Of a DNA stretch of 35,652 bases, positions 26,180-35,652 are shown in pieces. Source of the DNA: Planctomycetaceae bacterium (GTDB lineage: Bacteria; Planctomycetota; Planctomycetia; Pirellulales; Lacipirellulaceae). Location: positions 1 through 35,652 of the forward strand of contig PABB01000030.1 of assembly GCA_002702655.1 (NCBI GenBank). The letters are read 5' to 3'. Under the pieces are notes generated by a model. That model was given only the letters and a program-made list of their open reading frames with translations, did no database searches and was not told where the DNA came from. Within the stretch, counting starts at the first letter, position 1. The number at the start of each line of letters is the position of its first letter. A program made the position numbers and the translations under genes.

Positions 26180-27784
26180 ATGTCATCCGAGAACCGGGGG
26201 CGATTTCAGAGCATGAGTGCACGGGCCAAACTTTTGCTGGCGTTCTTGACCGTCAGCACGATACTCGGGGGGGCCAGCGGCGTGGCTATCCTGAAGATGC
26301 GGTCGGTCAATGCAATGCTCAACAAACTCTACGAGCGGGACCTCGTCGGACTGTCCGCGTGCAAGGAAGCCAATGTGTCGCTGATTCGTATCGGGCGGGC
26401 GCTGGGCAACGTCGTGCTAGCCACCGATGAAGCGGAAATGCAAGGCCACCGGAGCCGGATTGGCGACTATGCAAAAACGCTTGGCGAGAATCTCGCGATT
26501 GTCAGAGACACGACCAAGGACGACGAAGTGAAACGTCTGGCCGACGAGGTCGAAGCCGGTTTCGCCGAATTCCAGTCGCAAGCGAACGATGCCATTCAGC
26601 ACAGTCTGGCCAGTCAACAGAGCGAGGCCCTTGAGGCATTGCAGGAGGGCCGAGCCACGGCCGACGCCCTCGACAATAGCATGTCCGCTCTGTGCAGTCG
26701 CAAGGAAGCGCTGGCCAAGGACTCCTACGTCGAAAGCGACTGCGCCTACGCAAGCGCCTTGTGGCTCGTGTCGACTTGCGTGCTTGGAGGCGTTGCGTTG
26801 AGTCTGGCGATGGGGTGGTTAATCTCCCGCTGGCTGACGAAAGCGTTGCTCGAAGTCGAGCGAATCGCTCAATCGCTGGCCGGAGCGGCCCAGCAGCTCT
26901 CTGCCGCATCGGAGGAGCTCTCCAGCGGCGCTCAAGAGCAGGCCAGCAGCCTGGAAGAAACCGCCGCCAGCTTGGAAGAGATCACCAGCACCGTTCAACA
27001 AAACGCTGACAATGCGCAGCAGGCGAATCAACTCACCGCCGGCGCACGCGAGGTTGCAGAAAAGGGCGGGGCGGTGACCCAACAGGCGGTGGCTGGGATG
27101 AGCGAGATCAACGCCGCTTCAACCAAAATTGCCGACATCATCACGACGATCGACGAAATCGCGTTCCAGACCAACCTCTTGGCCCTGAACGCCGCCGTCG
27201 AAGCGGCTCGAGCTGGCGAGCAAGGTCGCGGATTTGCCGTCGTGGCGGGCGAGGTGCGCAACCTGGCTCAGCGGAGCGCCGGAGCCGCCAAGGAGATCAA
27301 GGCCCTAATCCAAGACTCGGTCGCCAAAGTGGGGGCTGGAGCCGACCTTGTCAACCAATCCGGATCAACGCTCGAGGAAATCGTCACGTCGGTCAAACGC
27401 GTCACGGACATTGTCGCGGAGATTGCCGCCGCCTCTCGCGAGCAGGCGAGCGGCATCGAGCAGGTCAACCGAGCGGTGACCCAGATGGACCAAGTGACGC
27501 AGGTCAACGCCTCGCAGACGGAGGAATTGTCCGGGACCGCGGAGTCGCTGGCCGGACAAGCCCGGCATCTCCAAGAGGTCGTTGCTCAATTCAACTTGAC
27601 GAAGACGTCCTCCGTGCCGGTCGCCGCTCCGCGAAAGAAGCAGACAGTCGCCGCAGGGTCAGCCCGGCGGCAGGCGCCAGTCCGTCCTGCAGCGAGTGAC
27701 GACTTCGACTTGGAAGGTCAGGTGGAACGCGAGCTGCAAACCGTGGGAGCCAACGATCCGTTCGGCTCGTTTGAGGAGTTCTAA
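26180..27784 (+). CDS. Methyl-accepting chemotaxis receptor, 4-helix-bundle type, HAMP not evident
   Basis: The protein has 534 residues. TM1 is about 17-42 and TM2 about 193-216, enclosing a helical periplasmic part of about 150 residues ([20 protein letters not shown] ... [19 protein letters not shown]) like 4HB_MCP sensors. After TM2 (GWLISRW) the chain goes almost directly into signalling helices ([20 protein letters not shown]); a normal HAMP domain of about 50 residues is not visible. The conserved hairpin tip [22 protein letters not shown] is intact, with Glu/Gln pairs suited to methylation. The last residues, GSFEEF, resemble an acidic/aromatic tether for CheR or CheB. The ATG at 26180 is used; ATG at 26213 is possible. 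It follows cheW by 126 bases. Confidence 0.88.
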   Translation: MSSENRGRFQSMSARAKLLLAFLTVSTILGGASGVAILKMRSVNAMLNKLYERDLVGLSACKEANVSLIRIGRALGNVVLATDEAEMQGHRSRIGDYAKTLGENLAIVRDTTKDDEVKRLADEVEAGFAEFQSQANDAIQHSLASQQSEALEALQEGRATADALDNSMSALCSRKEALAKDSYVESDCAYASALWLVSTCVLGGVALSLAMGWLISRWLTKALLEVERIAQSLAGAAQQLSAASEELSSGAQEQASSLEETAASLEEITSTVQQNADNAQQANQLTAGAREVAEKGGAVTQQAVAGMSEINAASTKIADIITTIDEIAFQTNLLALNAAVEAARAGEQGRGFAVVAGEVRNLAQRSAGAAKEIKALIQDSVAKVGAGADLVNQSGSTLEEIVTSVKRVTDIVAEIAAASREQASGIEQVNRAVTQMDQVTQVNASQTEELSGTAESLAGQARHLQEVVAQFNLTKTSSVPVAAPRKKQTVAAGSARRQAPVRPAASDDFDLEGQVERELQTVGANDPFGSFEEF

Positions 27785-27796
27785 GAGTCGTCGATT

Positions 27797-27828
27797 GGCG
27801 CTTGGCGGTTAACTTGCCGCCAGGCGCC
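27797..27828 (+). terminator. 12-bp stem hairpin between the receptor and cheR-cheD
   Basis: GGCGCTTGGCGG (27797-27808) and CCGCCAGGCGCC (27817-27828) pair with one G-T wobble around an 8-base loop. The sequence after it (GCTTTGTTGTCCC) is only moderately T-rich. It lies 13 bases after the receptor stop and 36 bases before the cheR-cheD ATG. It could be a partial terminator, an attenuator or an mRNA-stability element. Confidence 0.55.
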
Positions 27829-27864
27829 GCTTTGTTGTCCCTTCCTCTGCGCCTCCGGGTCGCC

Positions 27865-29427
27865 ATGACTGCTCTGCTGACCGCGATTGCCGTTCCGGAT
27901 AGCGTCTGCGATGCCGAATTCAACGCGCTGCGCAACTTGCTTTATCGCGAAACTGGCGTGTCCCTCAGCGATGCGAAGCGGGCGCTGGTCAGTTCCCGTC
28001 TAGCGCGTCGGCTGCGGCAATTGAATTTGCGAACATTCGGCGAGTACGTCGGCTATCTCCGCGATCGTGATCCAAGCGGCGCCGAGTTGCAGACGCTCGT
28101 CAATTGCCTGACGACAAACAAGACCGACTTTCTGCGCGAACCCCATCATTTTGGTTTCTTACGCGAAGTTGTCGTTCCCGATGCCCGCCGGCGGGCCGCC
28201 CAAGGGGAACCGCGCCGGCTGCGGATCTGGAGCGCCGCATGCTCTCAAGGAGACGAGCCGTACTCCATAGCCATGGCTCTGTTGGAGAGTCTTCCGTCGG
28301 CCGAGGCGTGGGACGTTAAGATCTTGGCGAGCGACGTCAACACGGACGTGCTCGCGACAGCCCAGGCTGGCGAGTATCCGCCGGAGAAGCTCGCTCCCCT
28401 GCCGGACGCCTGGCGCAATAAGTACTTCATTCGTCGCGGCGGAGCACCCGGGCACACTTACCGCGTGCGACCCGAGGTGCAGAGTTTGATAGCGTTCAGA
28501 CGGATCAATCTGATGGAACCGTGGCCGCATCAGGCGACGTTCGATGCGATCTTTTGCCGCAATGTCCTGATCTACTTCGACCAGACGACTCAGGAACGTT
28601 TGGTACAACGACTTGGCGGACGACTCCGCGAGCACGGCCTCCTCATGCTAGGGCACTCGGAGAGTTCTCCGTGGTTGGCGGAACTCTTCGACCCGCTTGG
28701 CAAGACCGTCTATCGGCGTCGGCCGGCGAAACCCGGTCCCAGCCGCCTGCTTACGGCAGCCCAGGAACGTCCGCGTTCGTCGACCGCAGCTGCCGGAGCG
28801 TCGACGCATACCCCTGCGCTGCCGCTCAACCGGATCGCCGGGGCGCCGGCGATCGGCCCCCCGCGGAACATCCTAGCAGGACAAACTTGCGTGCTCGCCG
28901 AGCCAGGCGAGATCACGACCATCCTGGGTTCATGCGTCGCCGTCTGCCTCTACGATCCCCAGAGCGGCGTTGGCGGAATGAACCACTTCATGCTGCCCGC
29001 CCAACCAGTCGACGCGGGGGCCTCGGCGCGCTACGGCGTTCACGCGATGGAGCTGTTGATCACCGGCATCATGAAACGAGGCGGCGAACGCGGGCGGCTC
29101 CAGGCGAAAGCGTTCGGCGGCGCGAACCTTTTGCAACTGCAGTTGACTCACGATTCCTGCCAGATTGGCCGGCAGAACGTGGCCTTCGTCAAGAAGTTTC
29201 TGGCCGACGAACAGATTCCATTGGTCGCCGAGAAATTGGGGGGCGGACAACCGCTGCGGATTCGCTTTCAACCGCAGACAGGACGCGTGCTCGTGAAGAC
29301 GCTCAGCAGAGCGGCCGACTTGGTCAGTCGCGAACGAATTTACCGTAGCAAGTCTGCCAAGGCGGCGACTGCCGGCGGCGAGTTCACGCTGTTCACCAAC
29401 CCCGGTTTGGGGAACTCTTGCCCGTAG
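27865..29427 (+). CDS. CheR-CheD fusion: receptor methyltransferase plus receptor deamidase
   Basis: The protein has 520 residues. Residues 1-285 are CheR, which methylates receptor glutamates with SAM: N-terminal helical domain (FNALRNLLYRETGVSLSDAK, LVNCLTTNKTDFLRE), SAM motif IWSAACSQGDEPYSIAM, LASDVNTDVL, FDAIFCRNVLIYFD and GLLMLGHSES. A Pro/Ala/Arg-rich linker (about 290-330) follows. Residues about 335-500 are CheD, a receptor glutamine deamidase: EITTILGSCVAVCLYD with Cys357, GGMNHFMLP with His374, and Thr351. The Thr-Cys-His spacing (6 and 17) matches known CheD proteins, so both halves look active. The ATG at 27865 is chosen because CheR homology starts there; the frame is open back to 27802 but lacks a good start. 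The ribosome site is weak. No stop or frameshift separates the halves. Confidence 0.92.
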   Translation: MTALLTAIAVPDSVCDAEFNALRNLLYRETGVSLSDAKRALVSSRLARRLRQLNLRTFGEYVGYLRDRDPSGAELQTLVNCLTTNKTDFLREPHHFGFLREVVVPDARRRAAQGEPRRLRIWSAACSQGDEPYSIAMALLESLPSAEAWDVKILASDVNTDVLATAQAGEYPPEKLAPLPDAWRNKYFIRRGGAPGHTYRVRPEVQSLIAFRRINLMEPWPHQATFDAIFCRNVLIYFDQTTQERLVQRLGGRLREHGLLMLGHSESSPWLAELFDPLGKTVYRRRPAKPGPSRLLTAAQERPRSSTAAAGASTHTPALPLNRIAGAPAIGPPRNILAGQTCVLAEPGEITTILGSCVAVCLYDPQSGVGGMNHFMLPAQPVDAGASARYGVHAMELLITGIMKRGGERGRLQAKAFGGANLLQLQLTHDSCQIGRQNVAFVKKFLADEQIPLVAEKLGGGQPLRIRFQPQTGRVLVKTLSRAADLVSRERIYRSKSAKAATAGGEFTLFTNPGLGNSCP

Positions 29428-29475
29428 CCTCGGCGGACGTTCGCAGCATCGTCCGCACGCAAGGAAATTAAAAGC

Positions 29476-30555
29476 ATGCCCGCGAAAGTCCTGATCGTTG
29501 ACGACTCGGCGCTGATGCGCCAAGTGCTCGCCGATATCCTCGGCAGCGATCCCGACCTGTACGTCGTCGGCACGGCGAGCGACCCATACGCCGCCTGGGA
29601 ACGGATCAAGGCGCTGCAGCCTGACGTCATCACACTTGACGTCGAGATGCCGCGAATGGACGGCTTGACGTTCCTGGAAAAGCTTATGCGGGCTCGCCCG
29701 ACGCCAGTTTTGATGGTTTCCTCCCTCACCGAACGACAGTGCCAGACGACGCTGCGCGCATTGGAACTTGGCGCGATTGATTTTGTCACCAAGCCCAAGC
29801 TGGACGTCCGCGACGGCACGTTCGAACTGGCCGATGAGATCGCCGAGAAGGTCAAGGCCTGCGCTCTCGCCCGACGCCGATCGCCCCCGCGTCGCACGAC
29901 CGTTGCGGCGGGGCCGCGCGCCGCGCTAGGCGCAGGGGCCTTACTCAAGGGCACGCACCAAGTGCTATGTATTGGCGCTTCGACAGGAGGAACGGAAGCG
30001 CTGTACGAGGTGTTGACGAGCCTGCCCGCCGACGCGCCGGGGGCCCTGATCGTCCAGCACATGCCCCCCGGATTTACGCGGGCCTTCGCTAAACGATTGG
30101 ACGGCGCTTGCCAGATCCGCGTCAAAGAGGCCCAAAACGGCGATCGAGTGCTGCCGGGGCACGCTCTGCTGGCGCCGGGGGGCCTCCATATGGAGGTCTA
30201 CCGCAGCGGGGCCAGCTATGCCGTGCGCGTCGGCCAGGGCGAACCAGTCAATCGGCATCGACCGTCCGTCGACGTGCTGTTCCGCTCCGCGGCCAAGGCC
30301 CTGGGGCGCAACGCCATCGGCGCCATTCTGACCGGCATGGGAAACGACGGTGCAGACGGAATGCTCGCGATGCATCAAGCCGGCGCCCGCACGCTCGCCC
30401 AGAACGAAGCAACATGCGTTGTCTTCGGCATGCCCAAAGAGGCAATCGCCGCCGGCGGCGTCGACGAAGTTGTCGCCCTGGATCAGATCGCCGATCGCAT
30501 GCTGGCGATGGCCCACGAGACCGCAGCCAGAGTGGAGACCTGTGCGTCGTCATAG
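29476..30555 (+). CDS. cheB: CheB methylesterase/glutaminase response regulator
   Basis: The protein has 359 residues. Residues 1-125 are a receiver with Asp9-Asp10, phospho-acceptor Asp55 ([12 protein letters not shown]) and Lys106. Residues about 160-350 are the CheB effector with the catalytic triad Ser169 (CIGASTGGT), His195 (VQHMPPGFT) and Asp290 (GMGNDGADG). It removes methyl groups from receptors and opposes the CheR half of the preceding gene when phosphorylated by CheA. AAGGAAA lies upstream of the ATG at 29476. It is 48 bases after cheR-cheD. Deamidase activity may be shared with the CheD domain. Confidence 0.94.
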   Translation: MPAKVLIVDDSALMRQVLADILGSDPDLYVVGTASDPYAAWERIKALQPDVITLDVEMPRMDGLTFLEKLMRARPTPVLMVSSLTERQCQTTLRALELGAIDFVTKPKLDVRDGTFELADEIAEKVKACALARRRSPPRRTTVAAGPRAALGAGALLKGTHQVLCIGASTGGTEALYEVLTSLPADAPGALIVQHMPPGFTRAFAKRLDGACQIRVKEAQNGDRVLPGHALLAPGGLHMEVYRSGASYAVRVGQGEPVNRHRPSVDVLFRSAAKALGRNAIGAILTGMGNDGADGMLAMHQAGARTLAQNEATCVVFGMPKEAIAAGGVDEVVALDQIADRMLAMAHETAARVETCASS

Positions 30556-30723
30556 AGGCGACGGTCGAGGCGCCCGCGTACCCCGCGGCGTCAAGACGAG
30601 CGCGTACTGAACTGCCCCCTGACACCGATGGCGCGGCGACCACGAGCCTCGGCCGACCCGCAGTCCTCGCGGACGAGGGACGAGCCGGCGTTTCGAACCG
30701 GCCGCACATTTGGAGGAACGACG

Positions 30724-32823
30724 ATGAGTTTCGGAAAGAAAATGCTGGCTCTTGCCACGGCAGGAGCCGTGACCACGTCTCTGTTGATGATTGCCGTGAT
30801 TTGGATCCAACGCAGGGAGGTGGGCGCGATCGTTCTGCAGGACACGGATGCCCGATCGGCCGAAACCTGCATTCGAATCGCCGATCAGCTGCACGAGACT
30901 CTGGCGCTGGTTGATCGCGTCGAAACGGAACATGTCGCGACGGCGCTCGCGCTGACATTTGACGCATTGTCAAGCCGGGACCTGACGTTGGACGACGAAA
31001 CGGCACCTTGGCAGGCCGTCAACCAATTCGACAATTCCATTCATGAGGTCGAACTTCCCCGGCTGATGCTTGACGGACAATGGCTCGGACAAAACAACGA
31101 TCCAGCCGTCCCGTCGCCTTTTGTTGACGAAATTGGCCATTCAGCGAAAGGAGCATGTACGATCTTTCAGCGCGTCAACGAGCAGGGCGATATGCTGCGC
31201 GTCAGCACCGGCGTCATCGGAAAAGACGGGCGTCGCGCAGTGGGGACCTTTATACCTGCCGTTCAACCAGACGGGACGCCCAATCCGGTCGTCAGCGCGC
31301 TCATGGCCGGCGAGCGGTTCTTGGGCCGAGCGTACGTCGTCGACTCCTGGTGGATCACGGGATACCAGCCGCTGGTCGATGCCGACGGCCGGATCATGGG
31401 TTCCGTGTTCTATGGCCGGCCGCAACGAACGTTGACCGAGGTTCGCCAGCACATTCTGGACCTGACGCTGGGCGATACGGGCTACGTCTACGTGCTCCGA
31501 GGGTCGGGCGATGGCCGGGGCGAATATGTCGTCTCTAAGGACGGGGCACGCGATGGCGAGAATATTTGCGACGCTCAGGACGCCAACGGGCGATACTTCA
31601 TCCGCGAAGTGGTCAGTACGGCCAAGTCGACCACGGACGGCAAGGCAGAGATCGTGGAGTACTCTTGGCGAAACGACGGCGACGTCGCCGCTCGCGACAA
31701 GATATCGGCCGTGAAGTATTTCAAGCCATGGGATTGGGTCATCGGCGTCTCGGCCTACAAGGACGAGTTCCGCAAAGCCGCCGCGGCCATCGATGGCGGC
31801 ATGAATACGATGTCGATGACGGCAATCATCACCGGTTTCAGCGTCACTTGCGCAGTTGCCCTGGCCTCGCTCATGGTCGTGCGGAAGATGATGAAACCTC
31901 TACTGGCAGTCGATGCCACGTCACGGCGAGTCGCTGAAGCATCGACCCAGTTGGCAGCGGCGGCCCAAGAGCTGTCGCACGGCGCTCAGACATCGGCGTC
32001 CGGTCTCGAAGAGACTGCAGCCAGTTTGGAACAAATGACCGCGACAGTCCGTCAAAATGCTGACAATGCCGAACAGGCCAACCAGCTGGCACGCAGTTCG
32101 CGTCAGACCGCAGAGCAGGGGGGCGCCATCGTCGCTGAAGCAGTGGAAGCGATGGTCGACATCGACCGCTCGTCCCGCCAGATTGCCGACATCATTACCA
32201 CGATTGACGAAATTGCGTTTCAGACGAACCTCCTCGCACTCAACGCTGCCGTGGAAGCCGCCCGAGCTGGCGAACAAGGCCGCGGATTCGCGGTCGTTGC
32301 CGGCGAGGTGCGCTGTCTGGCCCAACGGTCGGCCACGGCGGCGCGCGAGATTAAGGTGTTGATCGAAGATTCCGTGAAAAGGGTTCGCAAGGGATCCGAT
32401 CTGGTCGGCAAATCGGGTGTGATCCTGGAAACGATCGTGGCGAGCGTCAAACGCGTGACGGATATCGTCGCCGAGATCGCCGTCGCCTCCCGCGAGCAGA
32501 CGGGCGGCATCGAGCAGATCAATCGCGCAGTGACGCAACTGGACCAAGTCACCCAGATGAGCACAGCACAAACCGAAGAGATGGACGCCACAGCCTCGCA
32601 GCTGGCCAAACACAGCCAACAATTGCAGAACGTCGTCTCCAGGTTCAATCTGCGGACCGAGCGGTTGCGCGCCGAGGCGGCGTGGCAGCCTGCTCGCTCG
32701 AGCTCGGGGGCGTCGGCCAAGCCGAGCCGCCGGCCCGAGCCGAACTGGATCGACGGGCGATCGGCAACTGAACTGGCCTTGGTCGGCGCCGGCGCAGGCG
32801 GGCCGCCGCTGGAAGACTTTTGA
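30724..32823 (+). CDS. Methyl-accepting chemotaxis receptor, Cache3-Cache2 type, HAMP not evident
   Basis: The protein has 699 residues. TM1 is about 8-28 and TM2 about 362-385. Between them is a large extracytoplasmic sensor fitting Cache_3-Cache_2: [58 protein letters not shown] and [12 protein letters not shown], then [16 protein letters not shown] just before TM2. As in the other receptor, the chain passes from TM2 (VRKMMKPL) straight into signalling helices ([15 protein letters not shown]). The [22 protein letters not shown] tip is intact. The last residues, PPLEDF, are again acidic and end in Phe. The ATG at 30724 has a strong GGAGGA site upstream; the frame is open further but without one. 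It is the last gene of the che cluster, 168 bases after cheB. Confidence 0.92.
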   Translation: MSFGKKMLALATAGAVTTSLLMIAVIWIQRREVGAIVLQDTDARSAETCIRIADQLHETLALVDRVETEHVATALALTFDALSSRDLTLDDETAPWQAVNQFDNSIHEVELPRLMLDGQWLGQNNDPAVPSPFVDEIGHSAKGACTIFQRVNEQGDMLRVSTGVIGKDGRRAVGTFIPAVQPDGTPNPVVSALMAGERFLGRAYVVDSWWITGYQPLVDADGRIMGSVFYGRPQRTLTEVRQHILDLTLGDTGYVYVLRGSGDGRGEYVVSKDGARDGENICDAQDANGRYFIREVVSTAKSTTDGKAEIVEYSWRNDGDVAARDKISAVKYFKPWDWVIGVSAYKDEFRKAAAAIDGGMNTMSMTAIITGFSVTCAVALASLMVVRKMMKPLLAVDATSRRVAEASTQLAAAAQELSHGAQTSASGLEETAASLEQMTATVRQNADNAEQANQLARSSRQTAEQGGAIVAEAVEAMVDIDRSSRQIADIITTIDEIAFQTNLLALNAAVEAARAGEQGRGFAVVAGEVRCLAQRSATAAREIKVLIEDSVKRVRKGSDLVGKSGVILETIVASVKRVTDIVAEIAVASREQTGGIEQINRAVTQLDQVTQMSTAQTEEMDATASQLAKHSQQLQNVVSRFNLRTERLRAEAAWQPARSSSGASAKPSRRPEPNWIDGRSATELALVGAGAGGPPLEDF

Positions 32824-32863
32824 GAAAACGGTCCAACCAGACTGCTGCGCATTCGAAATCGAC

Positions 32864-32882
32864 CGGCATGCGCTGCATGCCG
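32864..32882. terminator. Small hairpin after the last che gene
   Basis: CGGCATG (32864-32870) and CATGCCG (32876-32882) form a perfect 7-bp stem with a 5-base loop, 40 bases after the receptor stop. No T-tract follows, so its role as an intrinsic terminator is uncertain. Confidence 0.3.
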
Positions 32883-32989
32883 CAACCTTGGTCGGTTTGA
32901 CGAACTCGCCTGGCTTGGCCCTGAGAAGACAACCGCGGATGATCAACCGCATCGCGGATTGAGCGAGACTCGGAGTCGGCGCGGGCCGC

Positions 32990-33220
32990 TCAGATCCCGA
33001 ACATTCTGGTGTAGCTGGCGGCCGTATTGGACCGTCCGCGCAAATAGCGGTACTCGAAGCCCGGCGTCACGCCGTACGGACGCGGAGCCCGCATCCGCTG
33101 CCAGGTTGTGCGGTGCGTCGAACCTCCGTAGCGCGAGCCCCCCGGCCCCGCAGATGCAACAGACGCGGATGTCATGAGTACGGCCAGCCCCGCGATCAAA
33201 ACTATCAAGAGACGGAACAT
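32990..33220 (-). CDS. Small secreted basic protein, unknown function
   Basis: The protein has 76 residues. Residues 1-24 are a signal peptide (MFRLLIVLIAGLAVLMTSASVASA). The mature part is short, basic and Arg/Tyr/Gly-rich (GGSRYGGSTHRTTWQRMRAP, then EYRYLRGRSN), with no Cys and no family I recognise. The ATG at 33220 is chosen because the signal peptide begins there and AGGA lies upstream; a longer frame from 33343 lacks these features. It is convergent with the chemotaxis cluster. Small proteins of this form are common in planctomycetes and poorly described. Confidence 0.6.
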   Translation of the reverse strand: MFRLLIVLIAGLAVLMTSASVASAGPGGSRYGGSTHRTTWQRMRAPRPYGVTPGFEYRYLRGRSNTAASYTRMFGI

Positions 33221-33453
33221 CGGAGATTCCTGGGAGACGAGAGGGACCGCGCTGGAGCCGGCCGCCCAGCGGGCGGAGAAAGAGTCTCGCAGCGACTCTA
33301 GCGTCATCCTAATTAGAACCGGGCGACGCCGCAATAAAATCAACCGTTGCCAGTCGGCGATTTGGCGCAGAACGAGAGCTGATCCGATCAGACGCGGCCG
33401 ACTGTAGGCGGAATTTCGATTCTTCGGCCGCCGGGCTCGGTCCTCGCAGGCGC

Positions 33454-34923
33454 TCAGAAGAGCAGTTGCATCTGGGTCCGCAAGACGGTTTGGCCGTTGC
33501 GAGCGGAAGCGTCCAACAGGAGTCCGGCGGACGAGACGGCGACCGGAATGGCGTCCATTGCGTGAACGACCTCAACAGTCGCCTTAGCGGCGTGCCGCTT
33601 GAAGTACCAATTGGCGCCTGCGCTCACCAAATTCACGGAACTGTCCGCGACGGCCGTCCGCGCTGCTCCAACATTGGTGAAACCGCCGAAGTCGATATAC
33701 TCGTAGCGAAAGAACGGCTCAAGCGTGTCCGGGATGATCTGATACGCCGTGAGCGCTTGAGCGCCATTCTGAACAATCTCTTCTCCCACTGCCAGCGATT
33801 TGCGCTGAACGAACGAACCGAAGGCCATCCAGCCGGCGCGCTCCAGCGAGGCGTCAACGGTCCATTCAAAGAACTCGTTGAGATCGTTGCCCGGCGAGGA
33901 ATCGCCCGATTCGGGGGCTTCGTAGTGCAAGTCGGCGCCGAGAAACGCCGCGAACGGCTCGTCCGCCCAGGATGCGAAGTCGCCGTACTGCGTCCAGTCG
34001 CCCGCGAGTTTCCAATCAAAACCCGTCGACACGGCGAAATCGGACGCATCCTCGAAGAAGTCCTTGGCAACGCCAGCGTTGCCCGAACCGCGTCCGTCGG
34101 TGAAGTACGTCATCACGCGGAGGAAGTCGTTCTGTTTTGACAAACACAGCCCCTCTTGCACGCCGGTTGAGAAGACCGCGTACTGATACGATCGCTCGAC
34201 GCCCATCTGACGCGCGTAGCTCACGTCCAACTCGCGCATGAACGTCGGATCGCGAAACCGACCAAATTGGAGGTACAAGCCGTTCTCGAACTCGTAGTTG
34301 ATGCGACACTCTTCAACATAGTCGTTGCCGCTTGAGCGACTGGCCTGAAGGATGAGCCAATACGTCAGCTGCGGAGAGAGCACGGCGCCGCTGAAGATCA
34401 GCGGTGCGCGCGCAAGTGCGAATCCCGCCTCTCCGCCGTCGCCGTCGCCCGGCGCCAGATCTCGCCAATCTGCGATATAGCGCATCTGTATGAGGCAGTT
34501 TGCCTTCAGGCTGAAGTTGCCGTCGGTGGTGCGGACATAGAAGCCGCCGTCGTAGCCAGCGCACTGTGCGCAATCGCTCTCCGCCGGAGCAACGTCCGCG
34601 CAAAAAGGCGCTGCGCCGCCGGAGACGCTCTCGGCTCGACGGGCGTCGGATGCGGCAACCGACTGCTCCAATTGCTCCAACCGCCGCAAAACAGCCCGCA
34701 GCGAGTCCGCCTCGTCGGTCGCCTCCGCCGCTTCCGCCTCTCCAAAATCCGAGAGGTCTGCAGCTACGCTATCCGCGGGATCGAGCACCACGTCCCGCGG
34801 CGCCACATCGGAGCGACCAGCTGGGGATGCGCGAATCGCGGTTGGCGACGTCAAAACCGCCACGACGACGCCCATTGATGCGGCGAATCCAAGGCGACTG
34901 GACCGGGCGGTGCACTTATACAC
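33454..34923 (-). CDS. OprP/OprO-like outer-membrane porin
   Basis: The protein has about 489 residues. A signal peptide region precedes an acidic stretch and a short coiled coil (about 72-100, LRAVLRRLEQLEQSVAAS), as in porins anchored near the cell wall. From about 130 it is beta-rich with alternating aromatic residues: GGFYVRTTDGNFSLKANCLI, LTYWLILQAS, GLYLQFGRFRDPTFMRELD, WAGWMAFGSFVQRKS-type strands and the end TQMQLLF with a terminal Phe, typical of barrels inserted by BamA. The FGRFRDPTF and 'QYAVFSTGVQEGL' segments match the phosphate-selective porin O/P family. The start is chosen at GTG 34923, with GAGGT upstream; ATG at 34875-34877 is an alternative. The ion preference (phosphate or pyrophosphate) is not settled by sequence. 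It is not near phosphate genes. Confidence 0.8.
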   Translation of the reverse strand: MYKCTARSSRLGFAASMGVVVAVLTSPTAIRASPAGRSDVAPRDVVLDPADSVAADLSDFGEAEAAEATDEADSLRAVLRRLEQLEQSVAASDARRAESVSGGAAPFCADVAPAESDCAQCAGYDGGFYVRTTDGNFSLKANCLIQMRYIADWRDLAPGDGDGGEAGFALARAPLIFSGAVLSPQLTYWLILQASRSSGNDYVEECRINYEFENGLYLQFGRFRDPTFMRELDVSYARQMGVERSYQYAVFSTGVQEGLCLSKQNDFLRVMTYFTDGRGSGNAGVAKDFFEDASDFAVSTGFDWKLAGDWTQYGDFASWADEPFAAFLGADLHYEAPESGDSSPGNDLNEFFEWTVDASLERAGWMAFGSFVQRKSLAVGEEIVQNGAQALTAYQIIPDTLEPFFRYEYIDFGGFTNVGAARTAVADSSVNLVSAGANWYFKRHAAKATVEVVHAMDAIPVAVSSAGLLLDASARNGQTVLRTQMQLLF

Positions 34924-35441
34924 ATCGACCTCTGCACGATGGCACACGCGAGCGCATCGCGACGTCGCGCGACGATCGACGACGGGACAGTCGCCCGGTC
35001 GTCCACGCGACGGCAGCGCTCCGATTCTTCCTGGCAAACCACCTCTGCGAACTCACTATCGAGTCACGCTCCAGTTGATTATTTCGATTTGCGAGGTCGG
35101 ATTGTTTTGAACGAACCTGCAGAGGCGATACGGCTACCGCAGTCGACGCAATCGGCCACGAATAAAGTGCAAACTGAGCGAATCAGCACAGCGCCCGCAC
35201 AGTGGCCGGCGTTCGACGCGAAACTCAATGCAGACGAATCCACTTCGTCGTGAGCTACGCCGCGCCAATGGGCGGCGCTGCCATATGAAAGAGCGCACCG
35301 GGCCATCGAGCCGCCGACCGCACTGCGTTTTTTTCCTTGGCCTCACCAAAGCGACGCGAACAGTAGAGCATACCGGCCGTTGCCCCCGCTGCGCCTCAGC
35401 GATCGAAGCAGGCTGGCGTTGGGACAAGCCCAACTCTAACT
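34924..35441. other. Gap between the porin and the IS3 remnant; nothing recognised
   Basis: This should carry the porin promoter (minus strand). Short Arg/Ser/Ala-rich frames appear on both strands without family features. The right end, around 35410-35441, is probably the terminal part of the IS3-family element, but an inverted repeat cannot be defined because its partner lies outside the window. Confidence 0.35.
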
Positions 35442-35652
35442 TTATGATTGGTTCCTTACCTGGGGGCAGGTCATGACCAGGCTAGCGTGGTCAGTTGAAG
35501 CGAATTCTCTGGGGGCCAGGTTGCCCAGGGCGCTGTGAGGTCGTTGCTCATTGTAGTCGCGACGCCAGCAACTGATCTTCTCCTCGGCGTCCTCCAAAGA
35601 CAAGAACCAATTCTCGTTGAGGCATTCGGCGCGCAAGCGGCCGTTGAACGAC
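35442..35652 (-). mobile_element. IS3-family transposase (OrfB), C-terminal end, cut by the window edge
   Basis: The minus frame entering from the right edge reads SFNGRLRAECLNENWFLSL, then EDAEEKISCWRRDYNEQRPH and SALGNLAPREFA, and stops at 35442. This is the C-terminal rve_3 region of IS3-type integrase-like transposases, where 'YNxxRPHSALG' is diagnostic. The third catalytic acid of the DDE triad normally comes just before 'SFNG', so it falls beyond the window. Whether the copy is intact cannot be told. Confidence 0.88.

Overview
The window looks like a chromosomal segment of a planctomycete (Pirellulales-like). The evidence is high GC, large proteins carrying DUF1559-type modules, a PEP-CTERM protein, a PL4-type polysaccharide lyase, caspase and CHAT proteases, and wide gaps holding decayed genes. 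This placement rests on family knowledge, not on a marker gene.

Layout. 1-2.2 kb: the tail of one unidentified gene, an FG-GAP relic, and a membrane-anchored protein with three acidic repeats. 2.2-5.3 kb (minus): a YbaK-type tRNA deacylase, then a DUF2784 protein overlapping a membrane protein with a duplicated soluble module. 5.9-7.8 kb (plus): a rhamnogalacturonan-lyase-like enzyme. 8.3-16.9 kb (minus): a two-gene operon. Its first gene is a 2127-residue exported protein (two DUF1559-like modules, HEAT-like and TPR-like helices, CHAT protease). It overlaps by 4 bp an exported caspase-like (C14) protease with a DUF4384-like tail. 17.7-18.3 kb: a truncated IS110 transposase. 18.8-19.6 kb: a PEP-CTERM protein. 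19.75-20.3 kb (minus): the remains of a second CHAT gene, with a frameshift and in-frame stops.

20.87-32.8 kb (plus) is a complete chemotaxis cluster: cheX, cheY, a STAS protein, cheY, cheA, cheW, a 4-helix-bundle-type receptor, a cheR-cheD fusion, cheB, and a Cache-type receptor. Receptors signal to CheA through CheW. CheA would phosphorylate the two CheY proteins and CheB. CheX would dephosphorylate CheY-P. CheR, CheB and CheD modify the receptors. Unusual points are two HPt domains in CheA, the fused CheR-CheD, and receptors without a recognisable HAMP domain. 33.0-34.9 kb (minus) holds a small secreted basic protein and an OprP/OprO-like porin. The right edge cuts an IS3-family transposase.

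The best candidate for an undescribed system is the exported CHAT-plus-caspase pair with its DUF1559 fusion, with a second CHAT fossil 2.8 kb upstream of the operon. No CRISPR array, tRNA or rRNA was recognised.
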